Source: Deltaproteobacteria bacterium (GTDB lineage: Bacteria > Desulfobacterota > Binatia > UTPRO1). From it: 64,000 nucleotides of DNA. Position 1 is the stretch's first letter. Each line of letters begins with the position of its first letter. Below, one piece after another: positions 8,137 to 15,692 of the stretch. The notes beneath the pieces were generated by a model that made no database searches, was not told where the DNA came from, and saw only the letters and a program-made list of their open reading frames with translations. Both the position numbers and the translations under genes were made by a program. The stretch is taken from assembly GCA_016200545.1 (NCBI GenBank), contig JACQEO010000052.1, positions 1-64,000 on the forward strand, read 5' to 3'.

Positions 8137-9857
8137 GGCGCGCGAGCCCCCCACACGCCGACGCCGCGCCGCGGCCCCCCGGCCTGCGCGTCCTCCTCGC
8201 GCCGCGCGTCCTCGCGGCACGGAACGCGCTCCGCCGCGGGCGCGCCAAGGCCGCGGTCCTGATGCTGGTCACCGCCCTCTTCTGGGTGGGTTCGTTCGTC
8301 TTCTTCGAGCGCACGGTCAGCTACTTCCAGACGATCACGGCGCTGGGGCCCGTCCTCACCCAGCGACTCCTGGTGATGCTCTTCGTGAGCTTCTTCGCCG
8401 TGCTCGTCATCAGCAACGTCGTGACCGCCCTCACGACGTTCTACCTCGCGGCCGACGTCCGCCTCCTGCTCGCGGCACCGATCCCGCCACGGCGGATCCA
8501 CCAGGCACGCTTCGTCGAGACGCTCGTCGCTTCGTCGTGGATGGTGCTGCTCTTCGGCCTGCCGGCGTTTCTCGCCTACGGCGTCGTCTATCGCGCCGGC
8601 GTGCTCTTCTACGTCGGAACGATCGCGACCCTGTTGCCGTTCCTGGTAATCCCGGCGGCGATCGGTGTCCTGGTGACGACGGCACTCGTCCTCGCCTTCC
8701 CGGCGCGGCGCGCGCGCGACGTGTTGGTGGTGGCGACGGTCGCGCTCGCCGCGGTCGGGTACCTGGCCTTGCGCCTCCTTCGACCCGAGCGTCTCGCGAG
8801 CCCGTCCGAGTTCGCGGGCTTCGCGGCCTTTCTCGCGGCGTTCGAGGCACCGGCGTCGCCGTATCTGCCGTCGACGTGGGCCGCCGAGGTCTTGACCGCC
8901 CTTCTCGGCGCACGCCCCGGCGCACCGCTCTTCTACCTCGCGCTCCTCGTCACCACGGCCGCGGTGCTGTACCTCGCGAGCGCCGCCGTCGTCGAGCGCC
9001 TGATGCTCAGCGCCTGGTCGCGGGCACAAGAAGGCCGCACCCACGCGCGCCGCGCGCCACTCCTCGGACGGCTCCTGCCTCGCCTCACCGCCCCCCTTCC
9101 ACGCGTGCCCAGGCTCCTCCTCATCAAGGACGTGATGGTCTTCTTCCGCGACGCGAGCCAATGGTCGCAGCTCCTACTCCTCGGCGCGCTCGTCGTCGTC
9201 TACGTCTACAATTTCTCCGTGTTGCCGATCGACGACGGGACGCCGCTCGCCGCGACCTTGCGCGACGTCGTCGCCTTCTGCAACCTCGGCCTTGCCGCGT
9301 TCGTCACCGCTTCGGTCGCGGTCCGCTTCGTGTATCCGTCGATCAGCCTCGAGGGGCGCGTGTGGTGGGTCCTGCGCTCGACGCCGGTGCCGCTCGGGAC
9401 GCTCTGGTGGAGCAAGTTCCTGGTCGCGTTCCTGCCGCTCGCCATTCTCGGCGAGACGCTGATCGTGGTCACCAACCGCTTCCTCGGCGTCGACCCCGGC
9501 CTCACCGCCGTATTCATGGCGACGCTGCTCTTCGTCATCGCCGCCATCGTCAGCCTCGGTCTCGCCTTCGGCGCCGCGTACCCGCGCTTCGACACTGCCA
9601 ACGCGGCGCAGATCGCAACCGGCTTCGGCGGCGTGATCTACATGGTCAGCTGCCTTGGGTTGATCGCGGGCGTGATCGCGCTCGAGGCGTGGCCGGTGGC
9701 GCGCCTCTTCTGGCGTCGCATCGACGCCGCGCCGCTGGCGCCGATCGAGACTGCCCTCGTCGCCGCGGCGTTCGTCGTCGCCCTCCTGGTGGCGGCGGGC
9801 GTCGCCGCGCTCGCGCAGCGGTCGGCGCTGCGCTCCCTGGCGACCTTGCAACCCTGA
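8133..9857 (+). CDS. ABC-2-type transporter permease-like membrane protein
   Basis: A 574-residue polytopic membrane protein, long for an ABC permease and with many hydrophobic segments in two halves joined by a basic cytoplasmic stretch (about residues 290-330), so it looks like a duplicated permease. It is not closely recognised at family level; it resembles large ABC-2 exporter permeases. Start is GTG overlapping the ATPase stop as GTGA. It is the third gene of the transglutaminase-ATPase-permease operon. The substrate cannot be inferred. Confidence 0.8.
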   Translation: MRRASPPHADAAPRPPGLRVLLAPRVLAARNALRRGRAKAAVLMLVTALFWVGSFVFFERTVSYFQTITALGPVLTQRLLVMLFVSFFAVLVISNVVTALTTFYLAADVRLLLAAPIPPRRIHQARFVETLVASSWMVLLFGLPAFLAYGVVYRAGVLFYVGTIATLLPFLVIPAAIGVLVTTALVLAFPARRARDVLVVATVALAAVGYLALRLLRPERLASPSEFAGFAAFLAAFEAPASPYLPSTWAAEVLTALLGARPGAPLFYLALLVTTAAVLYLASAAVVERLMLSAWSRAQEGRTHARRAPLLGRLLPRLTAPLPRVPRLLLIKDVMVFFRDASQWSQLLLLGALVVVYVYNFSVLPIDDGTPLAATLRDVVAFCNLGLAAFVTASVAVRFVYPSISLEGRVWWVLRSTPVPLGTLWWSKFLVAFLPLAILGETLIVVTNRFLGVDPGLTAVFMATLLFVIAAIVSLGLAFGAAYPRFDTANAAQIATGFGGVIYMVSCLGLIAGVIALEAWPVARLFWRRIDAAPLAPIETALVAAAFVVALLVAAGVAALAQRSALRSLATLQP

Positions 9858-9886
9858 TCCTACGGGCGCTGGCATCGGCGCTGCGC

Positions 9887-9904
9887 GGCGCCGGCGCCGG
9901 CGCC
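9887..9904. repeat. 18-bp GC palindrome in convergent intergenic gap
   Basis: The 68-nt gap between convergent stops contains GGCGCCGGCGCCGGCGCC, a perfect self-complementary run. It could fold on either transcript, but there is no T-tract, so a terminator role is weak and it may simply be low-complexity GC sequence. Confidence 0.4.
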
Positions 9905-9926
9905 GCCGCTCCGTACCGCGCCCGGG

Positions 9927-11051
9927 TCACTCCATGGCGGCGGCCGTCGCGCCCGCGGCAATCGTGCCGCGATGCTCCTCGAACGCGCGGCGCACGGCGC
10001 CGAACGGATCCGACGGCGCGGTCTTCGCCGCCGCCTGGATGAACGCGATCGCCGCGCCGAGGTCGTCGCCGCGTGCATGGTAGATCGTCTCGAAGAGGTC
10101 GAGATCCGTCCCGTAGAGCAAGTAGTAGAGGAGGACGGCGTTGTTGAGGGGCTCGGCGACGAAGCTCGGAAAGCCGCCGTTCGCGAACGGCAGCGCACGG
10201 TACTCGGCGCGCGCCTGCGCGAAGAGCGTGTCGCGCGCGGCGAGCGTCTGCGCGGGATCCGCGGCATCGGCGTACACACCACGCAGGAGCGTCGCGAGGC
10301 GGCTCACGAAGGCACCGAAGCGGCGCGCGTCGTCCCAGGTGGCATTGGCGCGCGCCGCGAGGTCGTCCTCCCCAGCCGGATGGGCGCGCTCCGGGTGCGC
10401 GCGGAAGAACGCGATCGCGCCGCGATGGCCGACGAAGGTCGCCAGCGACTCGTTGAACGCCGCCTGACCGCGTAAATAGAACGTGTTGTGGTAGACCTCG
10501 TGCAGGACGAGGTCGACGAGGAACTCCTCGTCGTAACGCAGGAGGTGGCGGAGGAGCGGATCGGCGAACCATCCGAGCGTGCTGAACGCCGCCGCCGTCC
10601 GTACGTACGTATCGTAGCCGCGCGCCTCGAGAGCCGCCGCCTCCGCGCTCGCCTGCTGCGGGTCGAAGAAGCCCTTGTAGGGCACGCTGCCGACGATCGG
10701 GAACCACCACGTGTACTGCTCGAGCGCCGACCGTTTCGCCGCTGTGACCACGAACACGTTGGCCTCACGGTCGCTGTACGACAAGCTCCCGAAGCTGCCG
10801 TCGACGTCGAGTCCGATCTCCATCGCGAACGTCCGCGCCGCCAGCACCGTCTCGAGCTTCCGCCGCACGTCCGCGTCGAGGTCGCCGCGCGCCAGCACCC
10901 GCGCCATCGGCTCGCGCCGCCACAAGATCTTCGCCTCCTCATACCCCGCCCGCACCACATACGCCGCCGAGCATCCCGCCAGGGCGACCATCGCCGACAC
11001 CGCGAACACCACCGTCCGTACGTGACGGAGAAGGGAGCGCGCGACAATCAC
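9927..11051 (-). CDS. Putative lipoprotein aminopeptidase (PF10023-like)
   Basis: A 374-residue lipoprotein with a signal sequence ending in the lipobox LAGC (Cys27) and a zinc-protease motif HEVYH at residues 184-188, with a likely third ligand in NESLATF (Glu201). The YDEEFLVDLVLHEVYHNTFY block and overall length match the DUF2265/putative aminopeptidase family (PF10023), common in proteobacteria and of untested substrate. Start chosen at GTG 11049-11051, giving a normal-length signal peptide; a TTG at 11102 would add 17 residues. Confidence 0.85.
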   Translation of the reverse strand: MIVARSLLRHVRTVVFAVSAMVALAGCSAAYVVRAGYEEAKILWRREPMARVLARGDLDADVRRKLETVLAARTFAMEIGLDVDGSFGSLSYSDREANVFVVTAAKRSALEQYTWWFPIVGSVPYKGFFDPQQASAEAAALEARGYDTYVRTAAAFSTLGWFADPLLRHLLRYDEEFLVDLVLHEVYHNTFYLRGQAAFNESLATFVGHRGAIAFFRAHPERAHPAGEDDLAARANATWDDARRFGAFVSRLATLLRGVYADAADPAQTLAARDTLFAQARAEYRALPFANGGFPSFVAEPLNNAVLLYYLLYGTDLDLFETIYHARGDDLGAAIAFIQAAAKTAPSDPFGAVRRAFEEHRGTIAAGATAAAME

Positions 11052-11118
11052 GTCCGCGTGCGACGCCCCTCGCGAGGCACGGCCGAGCGGGGGCGAGATC
11101 AACTGCCGCGAAATCTTG

Positions 11119-12987
11119 TCAACTCCGCGCCGCTTCCGCGCCGCCGGTCGTCTCGGCGGGAAGCGCGTACTGGAGCTGATACAGCCGGTAGTAGATGCCG
11201 CGCGCCTCGATGAGCTCGGCGTGCGTGCCGATTTCGCGCACGCTGCCGTGGTGGAGGACGATGATGCGGTCGGCGTGTTCGATGGTGGAGAGGCGGTGCG
11301 CGATGACGAACGAGGTGCGATCGCGCATCAGCGTGGTCAGAGCGTCCTGGATCAGCATCTCGGTCTCGGTGTCGATGCTCGACGTCGCCTCGTCGAGGAC
11401 GAGAATCGTGGGATCGTAGGCGAGAGCGCGCGCGAAGGCGAGCAGTTGGCGCTGGCCGGTCGAGAGGTTGGTACCGCGCTCGCGCACTCTCTCGTGAAAG
11501 CCGCCGGGGAGCGCCCGGATGAACGTCCAGGCGTTCACCCGCCGCGCCGCCTCTTCCATGATCGCCGGGGTGATCTCCGGACGGCCGAGCGAGATGTTGC
11601 TGGCGACGTCGCCGCTGAAGAGGAACACGTCCTGGAGGACGACGCCGATGTGGCGCCGCAGCTGCGACAGGTCCCACTCGCGGACGTCGATGCCGTCGAC
11701 GCGGACGTGGCCGCGGCTGACGTCGTAGAAACGCGACAGCAGCTTGATGAGACTCGTCTTCCCGGAGCCGGTGGCGCCGACGACGGCGATCTTCTCGCCG
11801 GGCTCGATGCGGAACGACACGTCGCGCAGCACGTAGTCCTCGTTCCGGTAGGCGAACCACACGTGATCGAACTCGATCGCGCCGGTGGTGCTGCGCGGCA
11901 GGCGCGGGGTGCGCGGCGAGACGATCGTCGGCTCGGTATCGAGGAGCTGGAACACGCGCTCGGCTGACGCCATCGCCGACTGCATGACGGCGTACTTGGT
12001 GCTGAACTCGCGGATGGGGATGAAAAAGCGCTGAATGTACTCGATGAATGCGACCAAGGTGCCGAAGGCGACGATCCCGGAGCGGATGCCGCCGGCGGCG
12101 TACCACACCATCAGCGCGGCGGCGATCGAGGCCAACGCTTCCACCATCGAGAAGAGCGCCGCCTCGTAGACGTTCGACCAGTGATTCGCCTCGCGGTGCG
12201 CGTCGTTCAGCGCGTCGAATTCCTCGAAGCAGCGCCGCTCGCGCGCGAAGAGCTGGATGATCATCATCCCCGAGAGCGCCTCCTGGAGGTAGGCGTTCAG
12301 GCGCGCGATGCGCTCGCGGATGAGGCGATACGTACGGCGGGCGGCGAGCCGGAAGTAGTTGATGCCGACCAACATCACCGGCATCACCGCGAGCGCGACC
12401 AGCGCCAAGCGGACGTTGATGCTCAGCATGATGACGACGATGCCGGCCATGGTGAGCACGTCCATGAAGATCGTCATCGCGCCGGCGGCGAACATCTCGT
12501 TCAGCACGTCGACGTCGGAGGTGAGGCGCGTCACCAGGCGACCGATCGGGTTGCGATCGAAGTAGCTCATCGGCAGCGACTGCACGTGCGCGAACACGCG
12601 CACGCGGAGATCGGCGAGCGTACGCTGCGCGACCAGCATGGTGAGGTAGTACTGTACGTAGAAGAAGCCGCACTCGCCGACGATCGCGCCGATGTACAGC
12701 AGCCCGAGGGTCGCGAGGCCGTGCGGATCGCCGACGGCGACGTGGCGATCGATCGCCAGCTTCAAGAGGTACGGTTGCACCAACATCAACGCCGAGCTCA
12801 CCGGCAGGCAGACGACCGAGAGCCAGAAGAGCTGGCGGTAGGGCCGGATGAACGTCCACAAGCGGCGGACGAGGCGGGAATCGTACGCCTTGCCGAGCGC
12901 CTCTTCCTGCTGCGGATCGATCGGCGGCGCGGCGGACACCGCTTGCGCGGGGCGCACCAGGGAGAGGCGACGGACGTGGCGGCTCAC
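11119..12987 (-). CDS. ABC exporter half-transporter, subunit B
   Basis: A 622-residue fused membrane-ATPase half transporter. The six-helix exporter domain covers about residues 45-340 and the ATPase about 365-600. Walker A is GATGSGKT, the signature is LSTGQRQ, Walker B is ILVLDEATSSID, and the switch His is in IAHRLST. Its signature is LSTGQ rather than the LSGGQ of its partner, and the two genes overlap by ATGA, so they probably form a heterodimer of the kind seen in type-IV ABC exporters for lipids or drugs. Confidence 0.92.
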   Translation of the reverse strand: MSRHVRRLSLVRPAQAVSAAPPIDPQQEEALGKAYDSRLVRRLWTFIRPYRQLFWLSVVCLPVSSALMLVQPYLLKLAIDRHVAVGDPHGLATLGLLYIGAIVGECGFFYVQYYLTMLVAQRTLADLRVRVFAHVQSLPMSYFDRNPIGRLVTRLTSDVDVLNEMFAAGAMTIFMDVLTMAGIVVIMLSINVRLALVALAVMPVMLVGINYFRLAARRTYRLIRERIARLNAYLQEALSGMMIIQLFARERRCFEEFDALNDAHREANHWSNVYEAALFSMVEALASIAAALMVWYAAGGIRSGIVAFGTLVAFIEYIQRFFIPIREFSTKYAVMQSAMASAERVFQLLDTEPTIVSPRTPRLPRSTTGAIEFDHVWFAYRNEDYVLRDVSFRIEPGEKIAVVGATGSGKTSLIKLLSRFYDVSRGHVRVDGIDVREWDLSQLRRHIGVVLQDVFLFSGDVASNISLGRPEITPAIMEEAARRVNAWTFIRALPGGFHERVRERGTNLSTGQRQLLAFARALAYDPTILVLDEATSSIDTETEMLIQDALTTLMRDRTSFVIAHRLSTIEHADRIIVLHHGSVREIGTHAELIEARGIYYRLYQLQYALPAETTGGAEAARS

Positions 12988-14726
12988 AGCGCCTCCAGCT
13001 CTTCGGTCAGGCGCTGGCGCTGAAAGAGGTCGGCGTAGAAGCCGGCGTGCGCCAGCAGGGTCGCGTGGTCGCCGAGCTCGACGATGCGGCCGTCATCGAC
13101 GACGGCGATCAAGTCGGCGTCGCGCACCGTCGAGATACGGTGCGCGATCACGATGCTCGTCCGCTGGCGCATGAGGCCGCGCAGGCGGCCGAGGATGCGA
13201 CCCTCGGTCTCGGTGTCGACGCTCGAGAGCGCGTCGTCGAGGATGAGGATCGTCGGGTCGACGAGCAGCGCGCGCGCCAAGGTCACGCGCTGCTTCTGCC
13301 CGCCCGAGAGCGTGATGCCGCGCTCGCCGACGATGGTGTCGTAGCCGTGCGGCAACTCGCTGACGTCGCGATCGAGGGCGGCGATCGCCGCCACCTCGTC
13401 GACGGCGGCGTCGCTCGCGTCGGGTGCGCCGAAGCGAACGTTGTCGCGCACGTTGCGCGAGAAGAGGAACGGGTCCTGCGGCACGAAGCCGATCGCGCGC
13501 CGCAAGACGGCGAGCGGAATCTCGCGCACGTCGCGGCCGTCGATCGTGACCGTGCCGGCGGTGACGTCGAAGAGGCGCGGGATGAGGTCGACCAACGTCG
13601 TCTTGCCGGCGCCTGTGCGCCCGACGATCGCCAAGGTCGCACCTGCCGGGACGGTGAGGTTCACCCCGGCGAGGACGCGGTGGCCGTTCATCGGCGTGTG
13701 GTAGGCGAAGTCGACACCGGTGAACGCGATCTCGCCGCGCAGCGGCTCCCCCTCGGGCCATGACAGACCACGGTCGTCGATCGCGGGCTCGATCACGAAG
13801 ATCTGCTCGAGGCGCTGCAGCGCGGCGCGGCCGCGCTGCACGATCGACAGCATCCAGCCGAGGGCCATCGTCGGCCAGGCGAGGATGTGGAGGTAGCCGA
13901 TGAAGGCGACGAGGTCACCGAGGCTCAAGACGCCGGCGATGACGCGCAGGCCGCCGTACCACAGCACGACGAGCGTCGTGAGCGTGCTGACGGCGCGCAT
14001 CACCGGCATGATGATGCCGCGCACCTGCGCCAGCTCCATGTTCTGCGCCGAGAAGTCGGCGTTCAGGCGTGCGAACTCCTCGGTCTCCTCCTGCTCGCGC
14101 ACGTACGCTTTCACGACGTGGATGCCGGAGAGGTTTTCCTGCACGCGGCTGCTCATCGCCGCGAGGCCCTCCTGGACGCGCAAGGTGCGCTCCATGAGCT
14201 GGCGGCTGCTGCGTTTTACGATCACCAGCACCAGCGGGTACGGCGCCAACGCGGCGAGCGTCAGACGCCAGTCGAGCGACACCATGATGCTCGCGGCGTA
14301 CACGTAGTAGATCGGCGTGTTGACGAGGTTCAGGAAGCCGACGCCGAGGAGCATGCGCACGGCGGTGATGTCGTTCACCAAGCGCGACATGAGGTCGCCG
14401 GTCTGTTGCGTCTGGTAGTAGGCGAGCGGCAGGCGCTCGAGGTGGGCGAAGAGGTCGTTGCGTAGGTCGTACTCGATGTCGCGGCCGACGTTGAAGATGA
14501 GGAAGCGCGAGAACGTCCGCGTCAGCGCCTGCACCAGCGCGATCAGGATGATCCCCAGCGCCAGCCATGCCACAGTGGAGGGCGGACTACCGGCCGCGAT
14601 GGCGTCGACGGCGCGCTTCAAGAGGTACGGCACGGCCATCGCCAGCGTACCGGTCGCGAGGAGGCAGAAGAGCCCGAAGGCATACCGGCCCCGGTACCGC
14701 AGCATGTAGGACCAGAGCCGCGCCAT
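12984..14726 (-). CDS. ABC exporter half-transporter, subunit A
   Basis: A 580-residue exporter with a six-helix membrane domain (about 10-310) and ATPase domain (about 335-570). Walker A is GRTGAGKT, the signature is TLSGGQKQ, and Walker B reads ILILDDALSSVD, with Asp where the catalytic Glu normally stands. The loss of that Glu suggests a degenerate ATP site, as in heterodimeric exporters where only one site is fully active. Start at ATG 14724-14726; longer in-frame extension is unsupported. It is first in the pair. Confidence 0.92.
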   Translation of the reverse strand: MARLWSYMLRYRGRYAFGLFCLLATGTLAMAVPYLLKRAVDAIAAGSPPSTVAWLALGIILIALVQALTRTFSRFLIFNVGRDIEYDLRNDLFAHLERLPLAYYQTQQTGDLMSRLVNDITAVRMLLGVGFLNLVNTPIYYVYAASIMVSLDWRLTLAALAPYPLVLVIVKRSSRQLMERTLRVQEGLAAMSSRVQENLSGIHVVKAYVREQEETEEFARLNADFSAQNMELAQVRGIIMPVMRAVSTLTTLVVLWYGGLRVIAGVLSLGDLVAFIGYLHILAWPTMALGWMLSIVQRGRAALQRLEQIFVIEPAIDDRGLSWPEGEPLRGEIAFTGVDFAYHTPMNGHRVLAGVNLTVPAGATLAIVGRTGAGKTTLVDLIPRLFDVTAGTVTIDGRDVREIPLAVLRRAIGFVPQDPFLFSRNVRDNVRFGAPDASDAAVDEVAAIAALDRDVSELPHGYDTIVGERGITLSGGQKQRVTLARALLVDPTILILDDALSSVDTETEGRILGRLRGLMRQRTSIVIAHRISTVRDADLIAVVDDGRIVELGDHATLLAHAGFYADLFQRQRLTEELEAL

Positions 14727-14801
14727 CCGCCCGGAGCTTAACCCACCCCCCACGGCGACGGAAGCTTGCGCGCGCGGGCCCAGGCCGATAAGCGCCGAGG
14801 G

Positions 14802-15692
14802 GTGACTCGCACGCTCCTCATCGGCGCCACCGGCCAGCTCGGCCGCGAGCTCGCGCGGCTCCTCGCCGGCTCCAGCCTCACCGCCGTCTCCCACGCCGAG
14901 CTGGAGATCACCGACGCGGCCGCGACCGACGCGCTCCTCGCGACGGTGCGCCCGGACGTGATTCTGAACACCAGCGCCTTCCACGCCGTCGATCGCTGCG
15001 AGGACGAGCCGGAACGCGCGTTCGCGGTAAACGCGCTCGCCGTCCGCCACCTCGCGCGCCGCGCCGCCGAGCGCGACAGTCTGCTCGTCCATTTCAGCAC
15101 CGATTACGTCTTCGCCGGCGATGCCACCCGTCCCTATCGCGAGGACGATGCCGTGCTGCCGCGCAGCGCCTACGCGACGTCGAAGCTCGCCGGCGAGTGC
15201 TTCGTGCGCGCGCTCGCGCCGCGTCACCTGGTGGTACGCAGCGCCGGTCTCTTCGGCGGTGACGGCTCCGTCGGCAAGGGCGGCAACTTCGTCGCGACGA
15301 TCCTGCGGCGGGCCCGCGCCGGCGAGCCGCTGCGCGTCGTCGCCGACCAGGTGACGGCGCCGACGTACACTCGCGATCTCGCCGTGACCGTCGCGGCGCT
15401 GATCGAACGTGCGGCCGCCGATGCCGCGGTCGCAACCGGGGTCGTGCACGCCACCGCCGCCGGCCAGTGCTCATGGTACGAGTTCGCGTCCGCGATCGTC
15501 GCCGCGGCCGGCCTCGACGTCCGCGTCGAGGCGATCCCGACCGCCGCGCTCGGCGCCCGCGCTCCCCGACCCGCCTACTCGGTCCTCGAGAACGCGCGCC
15601 TCGCGGCTCTCGGCATCCCGCGGCCGGCGCCGTGGCGCGACGGCCTCCGCCGCCATCTCGCCGAGCGCGGCGAGCTGGCGCCGCCGCGGTGA
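14802..15692 (+). CDS. rmlD: dTDP-4-dehydrorhamnose reductase
   Basis: A 296-residue short-chain reductase that converts dTDP-4-dehydro-L-rhamnose to dTDP-L-rhamnose, the last step of rhamnose donor synthesis. It has an NADPH-binding GATGQLG (residues 8-14), the STDYVF segment, and the catalytic YATSK (Tyr124, Lys128). GTG start at 14802 gives the family-typical length. Its stop overlaps the next start as GTGA. No rmlA or rmlC is visible; a partial rmlB lies at the right edge of the window. Confidence 0.9.
   Translation: MTRTLLIGATGQLGRELARLLAGSSLTAVSHAELEITDAAATDALLATVRPDVILNTSAFHAVDRCEDEPERAFAVNALAVRHLARRAAERDSLLVHFSTDYVFAGDATRPYREDDAVLPRSAYATSKLAGECFVRALAPRHLVVRSAGLFGGDGSVGKGGNFVATILRRARAGEPLRVVADQVTAPTYTRDLAVTVAALIERAAADAAVATGVVHATAAGQCSWYEFASAIVAAAGLDVRVEAIPTAALGARAPRPAYSVLENARLAALGIPRPAPWRDGLRRHLAERGELAPPR

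Noticed and set aside
9887..9904. Palindrome as a bidirectional terminator
   Set aside because: No T-tract on either side; it is kept only as a repeat.
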